Shown: positions 32,854 through 42,526 of the stretch, one piece after another
Numbering within the stretch: the stretch's first letter is position 1
How the letters are laid out: each line of letters begins with the position of its first letter
Source of the DNA: Albirhodobacter sp048262715
Lineage (GTDB): Bacteria; Pseudomonadota; Alphaproteobacteria; Rhodobacterales; Rhodobacteraceae
NCBI GenBank assembly: GCA_048262715.1
Contig: JBLXEV010000006.1
Location: 107,875-171,874 of the forward strand
DNA: 64,000 nucleotides
Direction: 5' to 3'
The notes under the pieces: generated by a model
Database searches by the model: none
Seen by the model: the letters and a program-made list of their open reading frames with translations, nothing else
What the model was told of the DNA's origin: nothing
Position numbers and translations under genes: made by a program

Positions 32854-34707
32854 TCACTGAAGCTGCGTGATCACCGCATTGGCAGCCGCAGAATCAAGTT
32901 TGACCCCAGCCTCTGCCTGTGCGGCGCGCGCGTAATATTCAAAGATGTCTTGGCCGAGACCTTGGCTCAATTGCTCTTTGACGTTCGATGTCAGCTGTTC
33001 GCCCGCAGTATCGGTTTGATCGGCGGGGATCACCTTGTTGAGTTGCACCAGCACCACGCGCGCGCCATCGGCCACCGCCGTTGCCTTACCGGCCTCGCTG
33101 ATCGCATAGGCCGAGGTGATCGCCGCTTCCGGCAAAGCCTCAACGAACATGCCGCGCGTCAGCTCATAGGATTGCGTCGTGGCGAAGCCTTCATCGGCAA
33201 ATGTTGCGCCATTGTCCAAAGCTGCGACAACCTCCTGCCCACGTGCGAGCAGCGCCTCTTGCAACGCATTCGCCCGCCATGCCGCCGCCACCTCGTCACG
33301 CACCTCATCCAGCGGGCGCAGCGCGGGCGCCACGATCTCGTCCAGACGCAGCGCGAACACGCCACCATCTTCCAGCTCTTTCAACTCGGGGAAATCCGAC
33401 GCGGTGACCGAACCCGCCACATCGCGGAACGCCTCATAGGCGGCGATATCGTCACGGGTCTCGGTGGTATAATCGATCGTGCCCAGTTCCAGATCGGTGG
33501 TTTTCACCAGATCTTCCAGCGTCACCCCGCCCGCGAGATCATCCTCATAGGCCAGCGAATTGTCGGTAATGATCCGGCGCGCACGGTCCATCCGCGCCTC
33601 ACCCGCGAGCTCTTCTTGCGCCTCATCGAAGGACACATCCTTGGCTTCCAAAATCGCATTCATCGAATAGAGCGCAGGGCCCAGATCGGTGTCAATCGGG
33701 CCAACAACGCCGGGCTCTTCCAGCGCGAAGATGGCCTCACCCGCAGCCCCCAGTTCGGCCTGCGTCATCTCGCCCAAATCGGCATCCGCCAGCGACAGGC
33801 CACGCTCTGCGGCAAGGTCCGCGAAGGTTTTCTCGCCCGCATCCACGGCCGCTTTGGCCGCAGCGGCAGTCTCGGCATCGGGGTAGACGAGCTGTTCGAC
33901 CAAGCGGCGCTCGGGCTGCAGGAACTCATCCGCGCGCGCATCATAGGCCTCGCGCAGCGCGGTCTCGTCCAACTCGACATTGGCCTCCAGCATATCCGGT
34001 GTCACCCACGCATAGGTGATCTTGCGGGTCTCAGGGCTGGTGAAATCGGACGGGTGCGCCTCATACCATGCTTGCAGATCGGCCTCTTGCGGCTCGGCAA
34101 TCGGGGCCGTCAGATCGGCCTGCGTGATCTCGGCTGTGGTCACGGCGCGGGCCTCACCGATATAGGAAATGTAGCGATCCACGATGGCTTTGGGCGCCGG
34201 AACGCCGCCAATCACCGCCGCTTGCAAAATCGCGCGGCCAGATTCGGCGCGCAGCTGCGCCTCGAATGCGGCCTCGGTCATCCCTTGCTGGCGCAGCCCC
34301 AGCTTATAGGTCTCACGGTCGAATTTTCCGGTCGGATCCTGGAAAGCGGGTGTTGCGAGGATCTGGCGGCGCACTTCCTCGTCGCCCACCGAAACCCCCA
34401 TGATCCGCGCCTGCTCATCCACAGCGGCAGAGGCGAACAGCCGCGCCTGCACCAAGCGATCCACGCCGAACTCGCGGGCCTGCGCCATGGTGATCGGTTG
34501 GCCGAGCCGCTCGGAAAGCGCGCGCACCTCGCCCTGCATCGAGCGGGCGAATTGATCGGTGGAGACTTCCGTCTCGCCCACAGAGCCGATGGACCGCAGA
34601 TTGCCGCCGAAATTGGTCACGCCGAAGCCGCCAAGCCCGAGGATCAGCATCCCCATCAAGATCCAAAAGACCGTTTTCTTGCCATGGCTGCGCAGCTTGC
34701 TCGACAT
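32854..34707 (-). CDS. Peptidyl-prolyl isomerase / periplasmic chaperone, PpiD-SurA type
   Basis: A 617-aa inner-membrane-anchored chaperone. A short cytoplasmic N-terminus is followed by one membrane helix (KTVFWILMGMLILGLGGFGV, about residues 11-30), then a SurA_N-type helical domain (GETEVSTDQFARSMQGEVRALSERLGQPITMAQAREFGVDRLVQARL), a PPIC-type parvulin region (about 240-370) and a long C-terminal part. It would help fold outer-membrane and secreted proteins. First gene of ppiD-trpE. Confidence 0.9.
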   Translation of the reverse strand: MSSKLRSHGKKTVFWILMGMLILGLGGFGVTNFGGNLRSIGSVGETEVSTDQFARSMQGEVRALSERLGQPITMAQAREFGVDRLVQARLFASAAVDEQARIMGVSVGDEEVRRQILATPAFQDPTGKFDRETYKLGLRQQGMTEAAFEAQLRAESGRAILQAAVIGGVPAPKAIVDRYISYIGEARAVTTAEITQADLTAPIAEPQEADLQAWYEAHPSDFTSPETRKITYAWVTPDMLEANVELDETALREAYDARADEFLQPERRLVEQLVYPDAETAAAAKAAVDAGEKTFADLAAERGLSLADADLGEMTQAELGAAGEAIFALEEPGVVGPIDTDLGPALYSMNAILEAKDVSFDEAQEELAGEARMDRARRIITDNSLAYEDDLAGGVTLEDLVKTTDLELGTIDYTTETRDDIAAYEAFRDVAGSVTASDFPELKELEDGGVFALRLDEIVAPALRPLDEVRDEVAAAWRANALQEALLARGQEVVAALDNGATFADEGFATTQSYELTRGMFVEALPEAAITSAYAISEAGKATAVADGARVVLVQLNKVIPADQTDTAGEQLTSNVKEQLSQGLGQDIFEYYARAAQAEAGVKLDSAAANAVITQLQ

Positions 34708-34867
34708 CGGATTTCCTCCAGAGAGTAGGCATTTGCCTAAGATTAGGCGTTGATTGGGTGTTTAGGCGGAATGGCGCGCGCGGGCAAGTCATGGCGCGCG
34801 CGCGAGGCAATTGCGGCGTGATCACAATCGCGATCCCGCCTCGGAAGTCCCCGTTACAGGCGCATCA

Positions 34868-36091
34868 TCATAGGCGCACCGTGGCCAGCCGCCCCATCAG
34901 CGCAGCAATTCCCGCTTGATCGACATTGGCGAAGGCGATCCGCAACTGGCGCGCGCCATCCGCATCCCCCATCGGGGTGAACATCGTGCCCGGAAGCAGC
35001 AAAACACCCGCCTCGTGCACCAATTGCCGCGCGAAGTCTGGCGAGGGTAGCTGTGAGGGATGCCGCACATAGGCAAAATACGCACCGCAGCCCAGCGTCT
35101 CCCATCCCTCCAGCGCGCGCAGGCCCGCCGCCATCGCGTGGCGACGCGCGAGGATCTCCAACCGCTCGCCCGCCACCCAATCGGCCAGATTGCGCAGCCC
35201 CCAAAGCGCCGCGATCTGGCCCAGCTGGTTCGGGCAAATCGCCACCGTATCGAGGAATTTCTCAACCTGCGCCAACCGCGCCGCACTGGCCACAATCGCC
35301 CCCACGCGGTGCCCCGTCAGGCGGAACGCTTTCGAGAAAGAGTAGAGATGGATCAGCGTCTCCGCCCAGTCAGGATCCATGAACAGATCATGCGGCGCGC
35401 CGATACGGCTGTCGAAATCGCGGTAGGTTTCGTCCACGATCAGCGCCAGCCCGTGCGCCCGCGCGATCTCCATAAACGCCCGCATCACCTCGGCGGGGTA
35501 TTCCGCCCCGCAAGGGTTGTTCGGCGACACCAGCACAATCGCGCGGGTGCGCGGCGTGATCAGCGCGCGCGCCGCTTGCGGATCCGGGATCATCCCCGCC
35601 CCGCATTTCAGCGCAACAGCCTTCACCCCCGCCATATCGAGCCACATTTTATGATTGAAATACCATGGGCTTGGGAGGATGACCTCATCCCCCGCGCCCG
35701 CCAGCGTGGCAAGTGCTGCGCTAAATGCCTGATTGCAGCCTTGGGTGATCGCCACCTGTGCAGGCGCGATCTCGCCGCCGTAGGCCCGCGCCCATTGGCC
35801 CGCCAGTTCCGCGCGCAACGCGGGCAGGCCCAAAACCGGCCCGTAGAGATGCGCCTGCGGATCCTCCAACGCGGCCCGCGCAATCGCTTCGCGCAGGGCC
35901 AGCGGCGGGGCCTCAACGGGGGCGGCCTGCGAGACATTGATCAACGGGCGCTCGGGCGGGAACACCACCCCCTCCAGCCAGCGCCGCGCCTCCATCACCG
36001 GCGGCGCAAAAGTGTTGCCCAGCGCGGGGTTCAACGGGTGCAAGGCGGAGGGCGCAGCAGCGGAAGCGGAAACGGGCGGCGTGGCGGTCAT
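34868..36091 (-). CDS. PLP-dependent class I/II aminotransferase
   Basis: A 407-aa fold-type I aminotransferase. Signatures: LINVSQAAPVEAPPLALREAIARA, YGPVLGLPALRAELAGQWARAYGG, ITQGCNQAFSAALATLAGAGDEVILPSPWYFNHKMWL, VSPNNPCGAEYPAEV, VDETYRDF and the PLP lysine in HLYSFSKAFRLTGHRVGAIV. ATG 36091 is preceded by AGGAG. Substrate unknown; the region resembles aspartate/aromatic-type enzymes. Monocistronic between comEC and ppiD. Confidence 0.9.
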   Translation of the reverse strand: MTATPPVSASAAAPSALHPLNPALGNTFAPPVMEARRWLEGVVFPPERPLINVSQAAPVEAPPLALREAIARAALEDPQAHLYGPVLGLPALRAELAGQWARAYGGEIAPAQVAITQGCNQAFSAALATLAGAGDEVILPSPWYFNHKMWLDMAGVKAVALKCGAGMIPDPQAARALITPRTRAIVLVSPNNPCGAEYPAEVMRAFMEIARAHGLALIVDETYRDFDSRIGAPHDLFMDPDWAETLIHLYSFSKAFRLTGHRVGAIVASAARLAQVEKFLDTVAICPNQLGQIAALWGLRNLADWVAGERLEILARRHAMAAGLRALEGWETLGCGAYFAYVRHPSQLPSPDFARQLVHEAGVLLLPGTMFTPMGDADGARQLRIAFANVDQAGIAALMGRLATVRL

Positions 36092-36190
36092 ATAAAAGCT
36101 CCTCAGATCGCGCCAAATCATCAGAGCAGCGCGGCAGTGGCAAGACCTTCCGTGCCCCAATGCGCCCGAATGCGCGCCCCTATCGTCCCT

Positions 36191-38572
36191 TTAGCGGGTC
36201 CACGACCTCTGGCCCGCGTGATCCTGCGCGGTCTCAATCCGCACGTCGCGGGCAATACTCATGCGCACGTCTGGGTTTTGCGCCGCCATAATCCGCGTCA
36301 AGGCAGGCGATTGGGGCCCCGCCTGCGCGGCCTCCTCAACCGTGGCAAGCCGGAGCGAAAGCGCGCCTGTCTCCCTCAGCAGGCGCTGGTCGATCAGCAG
36401 ACAATCACCCCGTGCCTCCTGCGGCGCAAGCCGCGCCGCGACAACCACAATCCGCCCGCTCTCGCAGACCTCCGGCAGGCGCGCCACTGCGGATTTTCCC
36501 GTCAGATGGACAATCTCATAGCCGTGCCATTGCGCGAGCCGCGCGCCCTTTTCGCCCTTGAACAAGGGCCGCGCGGCGGCAGTCTCAGGACTGGCGGCAT
36601 CCCCATCCGCGTCCAGCCAACTCGTCGCCACAAACCCCGATCCGGTCTTGGACAGCGCACGGCCCTGCGATGTCATCACGCCCACCAACTCCCCCTCAGA
36701 GGCGATCAGAACCTCGGGGGGCGTCACATGCTCCCATGCCGTAAACCCGCAGATCAGCGTCAGCGCCCCGACTGTGCGCGCAAAGCCGCGCGACAGCACG
36801 ATCACAATCGCCCCCAAAGCCAGCGCGGGCAGCACCCAAGCCGGCGGCGTCGGCACCGCAATCACCGCGCCGTCAAACCCCGAGACCGTTTGGGCGACAA
36901 ACAAGATCCACGCCGTGCCCTTGGCCATCACCCACAGCGCGGGCGCCGCCAGACCAAACGGGGCCAAAAGCGCCGCGATCACCCCCGCAGGCATGACCAA
37001 AGCCCCCATCACAGGCACCGCGAAGAGATTCGCCAGCACGCCATATTCCGCCATCCGGTTGAAATGCACCGCCGCAATCGGTGCCGTGACCATCCCCGCG
37101 ATGAAGGAGGTCGCGACCAGTAGCGCCACGGGGCGGATCACACGGGGCAAGCGGCGCGCGATCCGCCCCCATGGCCCCGCCATCACGATCAGCGCCACCG
37201 TCGCCCCGAAGGACATCTGGAACCCGGGCGCAACCAGCGCCTCGGGCGTGAAGATCAGGATCAGGCAGGCCGCCATCGCCACCGTCCGCAGGCTCAGCGC
37301 GCGACGATCCAGCACAATCGCGAGCAGCATCACCGAGGTCATTACATAGGCCCGTTCCGTCGCGACGGAGCCACCCGAGATCCACAGGTAAATCGTGCCC
37401 GCAATCAGCCCGCCGATGGCCGCAATCTTGCGCCCCTGCACCCGCAGCGCGAACCGTGGCACCAGCGCGATTGCGGCATTGAGCGCCGCAAAAACAAACC
37501 CGGTCAGCATCCCCATATGCAGGCCGGAAATTGCGATGATATGAAACAGGTTGGACCCGCGCATGATCTCATTCGTCGCATTGGTGATGCCGGAACGATC
37601 CCCCACCAATAGGGCTGCGGCGACGGCCCCCGCCTGCCCCGCTTCCGCCTCATGGATTGCCTGCGAGACCCGCATCCTGAGCCGATGCGCCGCCATCGCC
37701 CAATCCCCCGCCTCTGGCAGGGCCGCGAGCAGAACTGGCGCGCGGGTATAGCCCACAGCGCCGATCCGCTCGAACCATGCATGTCGGCGAAAATCATAGC
37801 CCTCGGGCAAGGCGGGGCCGTTGAACGGCATCAGATGGGCGGTCAGCATCACCCGCTGCCCCGGCGCCGGATCCAGCCACGCTTGCGCGCCCTCTCCCGG
37901 TGGCTCTTGCAGCGAGATCCTGATCCTCTCGGGCGTTTTCTCCGGCGCGATCCGGTCAATCCGAAGCTGATCCAGAGTCAGGCGGATTTTATCGGAGCCG
38001 GAGCGATCTACCGCGACGATCCGCCCCTCTACCGGCCCGTAAAACCGGAAACTCAGACTCGGGGCCTCAACCAGATGCGCGCGCAAGCCTGCAAGCAAAA
38101 ACCCCGCGCAGAGAACGGCGGGGGCTGTGAAGAGGAACTGGCCGCCCCGCCCGCTGCGGATAGCCACCAGAGCTGCGCAAAGCCCAAGGGCTGCGGCGGT
38201 GAGGTAATGCGGTTTGAGCGGCTCATTGGGCAGCGCGAACCACGCGCCGATGCCAAGCGCAAGAAACACCGGGAGCCAGATCGTCAGATCCCGCCGCGCG
38301 CGAATGAGCGCCTGCGCGGGGGCGAACACCCCGCCAAACAGCGCGCCCGCGATCGCCCTCCCGCCTGTGCCGCCTTTGAGATGCGCGCGCAAAAACCCAA
38401 TCAGTGCAGCCAGATCGGGGGCTGCGGCGGCGTCGGGTGCAGCGGTTTGCGCGGTGCCTGCGCGCGCGGCCCCCTGTGGCCCATCACCCGCCCCATTGGC
38501 GGCTTGCAGGGCGGGAATCCCGTGCCAAAGATCGTCCTCCTCGTCGCCCCGCCCCCTCGCCACGCTTGTCAC
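36191..38572 (-). CDS. comEC: ComEC/Rec2-type DNA uptake channel
   Basis: A 793-aa inner-membrane protein for translocating single-stranded DNA. DUF4131-type N-terminal region with membrane helices and an OB-like segment (GPVEGRIVAVDRSGSDKIRLTLDQLRID), then the Competence domain (AALLVGDRSGITNATNEIMRGSNLFHIIAISGLHMGMLTGFVF ... SGGSVATERAYVMTSVMLLAI ... FTPEALVAPGFQMSFGATVALI). The C-terminal 150 residues lack a visible metallo-beta-lactamase HxHxD motif. Divergent from gltX across 73 bp. Confidence 0.92.
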   Translation of the reverse strand: MTSVARGRGDEEDDLWHGIPALQAANGAGDGPQGAARAGTAQTAAPDAAAAPDLAALIGFLRAHLKGGTGGRAIAGALFGGVFAPAQALIRARRDLTIWLPVFLALGIGAWFALPNEPLKPHYLTAAALGLCAALVAIRSGRGGQFLFTAPAVLCAGFLLAGLRAHLVEAPSLSFRFYGPVEGRIVAVDRSGSDKIRLTLDQLRIDRIAPEKTPERIRISLQEPPGEGAQAWLDPAPGQRVMLTAHLMPFNGPALPEGYDFRRHAWFERIGAVGYTRAPVLLAALPEAGDWAMAAHRLRMRVSQAIHEAEAGQAGAVAAALLVGDRSGITNATNEIMRGSNLFHIIAISGLHMGMLTGFVFAALNAAIALVPRFALRVQGRKIAAIGGLIAGTIYLWISGGSVATERAYVMTSVMLLAIVLDRRALSLRTVAMAACLILIFTPEALVAPGFQMSFGATVALIVMAGPWGRIARRLPRVIRPVALLVATSFIAGMVTAPIAAVHFNRMAEYGVLANLFAVPVMGALVMPAGVIAALLAPFGLAAPALWVMAKGTAWILFVAQTVSGFDGAVIAVPTPPAWVLPALALGAIVIVLSRGFARTVGALTLICGFTAWEHVTPPEVLIASEGELVGVMTSQGRALSKTGSGFVATSWLDADGDAASPETAAARPLFKGEKGARLAQWHGYEIVHLTGKSAVARLPEVCESGRIVVVAARLAPQEARGDCLLIDQRLLRETGALSLRLATVEEAAQAGPQSPALTRIMAAQNPDVRMSIARDVRIETAQDHAGQRSWTR

Positions 38573-38645
38573 TCCGCCTTTGCAGCCGTATGCATCGGCT
38601 CAAACGCTATGCCCAATATGGTTTCCGAAAGGTTAACGCGCCGCT

Positions 38646-40070
38646 ATGTCCCAAGCTCCCGCCCCGAACTCACCACAGCAAGTTGTCACCCGTTTCGCCC
38701 CCTCGCCCACGGGCTATCTCCATATCGGCGGCGCGCGCACCGCGCTGTTCAACTGGCTCTATGCACGGGGCCGTGGTGGCAAATTCCTGCTGCGCATCGA
38801 GGATACCGACCGCGAGCGCTCCACCCCCGAGGCCACGGCGGCGATCCTGAAAGGGCTTGCATGGCTGGGCCTTGATTATGATGGCGAACCGGTGAGCCAG
38901 TTCGAGGGGCGTGATCGCCACGCCGAAGTGGCGCTGGAGATGCTGGCGCGCGGCAATGCCTATAAATGCTTTGCGACCCAAGACGAGATCGAAGCCTTCC
39001 GCGAAGCGGCCCGCGCGGCGGGAACCTCGACGATGTATCAAAGCCCGTGGCGCGATGCCGATCCCGCGACCCATCCCGATGCGCCTTACGTGATCCGCCT
39101 CAAAGCCCCGCGCGAGGGCGCGACGGTGATCAAAGACCAAGTGCAGGGCGATGTGACCTTCAAGAACGACCAGCTCGATGACATGGTTTGTTTACGTTCT
39201 GATGGCACACCGACCTATATGTTAGCAGTTGTTGTGGACGATCACGATATGGGCGTGACCCATGTCATCCGCGGGGATGACCACCTCACCAATGCCGCGC
39301 GGCAGGTGCAGGTCTATAATGCGATGGGCTGGGATGTTCCGGTCTTCGCGCATATCCCGCTGATCCACGGGCCCGACGGCAAGAAGCTCTCCAAGCGCCA
39401 CGGCGCGGTTGGCTTGGAGGAATATCAGGTCATGGGCTACCCCGCTGCGGGGATGCGCAACTACCTCACGCGCCTTGGCTGGAGCCACGGCGATGACGAG
39501 TTCTTCTCGGATGCGCAGGCCTTGGAATGGTTCGATCTGGGCGGAATCGGGCGCTCCCCCGCGCGGCTCGATTTCAAAAAGCTCGAGAACATCTGCGGCC
39601 AGCATATTGCCGCCAGTGCAGATGCAGCACTACTGCCCGAAATTGAGGCATTTTTGGAAGTGACGGGGGCCGCAGCCCTTGATGTGCAACAGCGCACAGC
39701 AATGGCTGATGGGATGTATTGCCTGAAAGAGCGTGCGAAGACCTTCCATGAACTCCTTGAAAAAGCACGATTTTCACTCGCAAAACGCCCGCTGGATATT
39801 GAAGAGAAAGCGGCCAAGGCGCTCGATCCAGTATCCCGTGGTATACTGGCAGAATTGACGCCGCAGTTGCAAAGTGCTAGCTGGACGCGTGACGCGCTGG
39901 AGGCTGTGGCCAACAGTGTCGCCGAAGCCCATGGCATCGGATTTGGCAAGCTCGCAGGCCCGCTTCGTGCGGCCCTCGCGGGGCGTGCTGCGACTCCCAG
40001 TGTCTTCGACATGATGCTGGTTCTGGGCAGGGAGGAAACCCTCGCCCGTATCAACGATCAGGCGGCCTAA
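38646..40070 (+). CDS. gltX: Glutamyl-tRNA synthetase
   Basis: A 474-aa class I synthetase charging tRNA-Glu. HIGH motif in PSPTGYLHIGGARTALFNWLYARG, LRIEDTDRERST, and KLSKRHG (KMSKS equivalent) at about residue 243. The C-terminal anticodon domain ends with FGKLAGPLRAALAGRAATPSVFDMMLVLGREE. Two stretches (39181-39240 and about 39700-39900) are lower in GC than the rest, suggesting mosaic ancestry. Usual neighbour of gltA in Rhodobacterales. Confidence 0.96.
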   Translation: MSQAPAPNSPQQVVTRFAPSPTGYLHIGGARTALFNWLYARGRGGKFLLRIEDTDRERSTPEATAAILKGLAWLGLDYDGEPVSQFEGRDRHAEVALEMLARGNAYKCFATQDEIEAFREAARAAGTSTMYQSPWRDADPATHPDAPYVIRLKAPREGATVIKDQVQGDVTFKNDQLDDMVCLRSDGTPTYMLAVVVDDHDMGVTHVIRGDDHLTNAARQVQVYNAMGWDVPVFAHIPLIHGPDGKKLSKRHGAVGLEEYQVMGYPAAGMRNYLTRLGWSHGDDEFFSDAQALEWFDLGGIGRSPARLDFKKLENICGQHIAASADAALLPEIEAFLEVTGAAALDVQQRTAMADGMYCLKERAKTFHELLEKARFSLAKRPLDIEEKAAKALDPVSRGILAELTPQLQSASWTRDALEAVANSVAEAHGIGFGKLAGPLRAALAGRAATPSVFDMMLVLGREETLARINDQAA

Positions 40071-40152
40071 GGCCCGGCCGCCATCCCCGGGACCTATCCC
40101 CGGCTGGAACAATCCCGGCGTGGCCTCGCCGGATCAAATATGAGGGACTGCA

Positions 40153-41445
40153 ATGGCTGATACCAGAACTGCGACGCTTACCTTTGACGGGAAGTCGATC
40201 GAACTTCCGATCCTCTCGCCAACCGTTGGCCCCGAAGTCATCGATATCCGCAAGCTCTACGCGCAAGGGGATGTCTTCACCTATGATCCCGGCTTCACCT
40301 CGACGGCGGCCTGCGACAGCGCGATCACCTATATCGATGGCGACAAGGGCGAGCTTCTGTATCGCGGCTACCCGATTGAGCAGCTCGCAGAGCACTCGCA
40401 TTACCTCGAAGTCTGCTACCTGCTCCTGAACGGCGAATTGCCGACCGCAGACGAGCTGGCCGATTTCGAAAACCGCGTGACCCGCCACACTATGCTGCAC
40501 GAGCAAGTGCACAACTTCTTCCGTGGCTTCCGTCGCGACAGCCACCCGATGGCGACGATGGTCGGCGTGGTCGGCGCGATGTCTGCCTTCTATCACGACA
40601 GCTTGGACATCAACGACCCGTGGCAGCGCGAAGTCGCGTCCATGCGCCTGATCGCCAAACTGCCGACGATTGCGGCGATGGCGTATAAATATTCGGTGGG
40701 CCAGCCCTTCGTCTATCCGCGCAATGATCTCGATTACGCATCGAACTTCCTGCACATGTGCTTCTCGGTGCCGGCAGAAGAATACAAGATCGAACCCGCG
40801 CTCGCAAAAGCGATGGATCTGATCTTCACGCTGCATGCCGATCACGAGCAAAACGCCTCGACCTCGACCGTGCGTCTCGCAGGCTCCTCGGGCGCAAACC
40901 CGTTCGCCTGTATTGCTGCGGGCATCGCTTGCCTCTGGGGCCCTGCCCATGGCGGCGCGAACCAAGCCTGCTTGGAAATGCTGCGTGAAATCGGCTCCGT
41001 TGACCGGATCCCCGAATTCGTCGCCCGCGCGAAAGACAAGAACGATCCGTTCCGCCTGATGGGCTTCGGTCACCGCGTCTACAAGAACTTCGATCCGCGC
41101 GCGAAGGTGATGAAGGAATCCGCAGACGAGGTTCTCGATCTGCTCGGCGTGCACAACAACCCGCTCTTGCAAGTCGCGAAAGAGCTAGAGAAAATCGCCC
41201 TCGAGGATCCGTATTTCGTCGAGAAGAAACTCTACCCGAACGTCGATTTCTACTCGGGCATCATTCTGGAAGCGATGGGCTTCCCGACCTCGATGTTCAC
41301 CCCGATCTTCGCGCTCTCTCGCACCGTGGGCTGGATCTCGCAGTGGAAAGAGATGATCGGCGATCCGGCAGGCAAAATTGGCCGTCCGCGCCAGCTCTAC
41401 ACCGGCTCGGTCGCGCGCGATTACACGGATGTCGAGAAGCGCTAA
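40153..41445 (+). CDS. gltA: Citrate synthase (type II)
   Basis: A 430-aa TCA enzyme condensing acetyl-CoA and oxaloacetate. Shown by GFTSTAACDSAITYIDGDKGELLYRGYPIEQLAEHS, HADHEQNASTSTVRLAGSSGANPFACIAAGIACLWGPAHGGANQACLEML, the catalytic His in MGFGHRVYKNFDPRAKVM and the Asp in PYFVEKKLYPNVDFYSGIIL. Start has GAGGGA upstream. Followed by a strong terminator. Confidence 0.97.
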   Translation: MADTRTATLTFDGKSIELPILSPTVGPEVIDIRKLYAQGDVFTYDPGFTSTAACDSAITYIDGDKGELLYRGYPIEQLAEHSHYLEVCYLLLNGELPTADELADFENRVTRHTMLHEQVHNFFRGFRRDSHPMATMVGVVGAMSAFYHDSLDINDPWQREVASMRLIAKLPTIAAMAYKYSVGQPFVYPRNDLDYASNFLHMCFSVPAEEYKIEPALAKAMDLIFTLHADHEQNASTSTVRLAGSSGANPFACIAAGIACLWGPAHGGANQACLEMLREIGSVDRIPEFVARAKDKNDPFRLMGFGHRVYKNFDPRAKVMKESADEVLDLLGVHNNPLLQVAKELEKIALEDPYFVEKKLYPNVDFYSGIILEAMGFPTSMFTPIFALSRTVGWISQWKEMIGDPAGKIGRPRQLYTGSVARDYTDVEKR

Positions 41446-41469
41446 AACGCGCCATCAGATCAAGCAGAG

Positions 41470-41497
41470 AAGGCCGGAGGGAAACCTCCGGCCTTTT
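41470..41497 (+). terminator. Rho-independent terminator after gltA
   Basis: 10-bp perfect stem AGGCCGGAGG / CCTCCGGCCT with a GAAA loop and a TTT tail. Confidence 0.9.
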
Positions 41498-41539
41498 GCT
41501 TAGCACGAGATCTGTGCGGTCCAGTGGCCAAGGTCGCAG

Positions 41540-41590
41540 GGGCCCTGCCCCTCTGCTGCGCATTCACCCCGGGATATTTCCGGCAACCGA
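41540..41590. repeat. Intergenic palindrome family, half copy (copy 2)
   Basis: GGGGCCCTGCCCC followed by CTGCGCATTCACCCCGGGATATTT and CGGCAACC matches one arm of the 23471-23543 element in the same order. The second arm is missing, so this is a solo or decayed copy. Confidence 0.7.
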
Positions 41591-41668
41591 AAACACCTTG
41601 AGAAAACGCGGGAGATGCGACGCGCTGAACACTTGCGCGACGGGCCGCGCTCTGGCATGAGATCGCCC

Positions 41669-42373
41669 ATGAGCACCGAACATCTCCCCCCCGCAAGCGC
41701 GACCAATACACCTTCTTCCGCCGCCGTTCCGCCAGAGCGGCTGGCGCTTGTGACTGGCGCATCGCGCGGTCTGGGCGCGGCGATGGCGGAGGAGTTGGCC
41801 GCGAAGGGCTGGCATGTGCTGGCCGTGGCCCGCACCACGGGCGCGCTGGAAGAGCTCGATGACCGGATTCAGGCGCGCGGCGGCCAAGCCACGCTTGCCC
41901 CGATGGATATCACCGACCCCGCCGCGATGGCGCATCTCGCGGCCTCGATCAATGCGCGCTGGGGCGGGCTAGGCCTTTGGCTGCATCCAGCGATCTACGC
42001 CGCTCCGCTCTCGCCTGCGGGCCATTTGGCGGAGAAGGATATCAACCGCTCCACCGATACCAATATCAAGGCGACGATGCATCTGATCGGCGTATTGGAG
42101 CCCTTGCTGCTGGCGGCCAAGGGCACGGCGATGTTCTTCGATGATCCGCGCGGCGGGCAGAAATTCTTCGGCGCTTACGGCACCACGAAATCCGCGCAGA
42201 TCGCGCTGGCGCGGAGCTGGCAGGCGGAAACGGTGAAAGTCGGCCCTAGAGTGCTGATCGAGACCCCCGCGCCGATGGCGACGGCCGTACGGGCGCGCTT
42301 CTTCCCCGGGGAAGACCGCGCGCCGCTCACCGATTGCCGCGCCGAGGCCGCGCGCCTTCTGACCGCGCTTTAA
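41669..42373 (+). CDS. SDR family oxidoreductase-like protein
   Basis: A 234-aa short-chain dehydrogenase/reductase. Cofactor motif LALVTGASRGLGAAMAEELAAKGWHVLAVART; YxxxK pair in AYGTTKSAQIALARSW. The usual catalytic Ser before the Tyr is not evident (MFFDDPRGGQKFFGAYGTTK), so activity may be altered. ATG 41669 is chosen; an in-frame upstream start lies within the repeat-flanked leader. Substrate unknown. Confidence 0.85.
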   Translation: MSTEHLPPASATNTPSSAAVPPERLALVTGASRGLGAAMAEELAAKGWHVLAVARTTGALEELDDRIQARGGQATLAPMDITDPAAMAHLAASINARWGGLGLWLHPAIYAAPLSPAGHLAEKDINRSTDTNIKATMHLIGVLEPLLLAAKGTAMFFDDPRGGQKFFGAYGTTKSAQIALARSWQAETVKVGPRVLIETPAPMATAVRARFFPGEDRAPLTDCRAEAARLLTAL

Positions 42374-42526
42374 GCGCCGGAAAATCCCGATCTACGCGCG
42401 CCACCTGTTGCCCTGTGCGCGCAGATCGCCTCAGAATTGTCCCCGTCGCGCGGTTTTGCCGCACAGAGCTTTACGCCTGCCAATGTGCAGGGTAAGCACG
42501 GGGAAACAGGCAATTCCGAGGTATCC

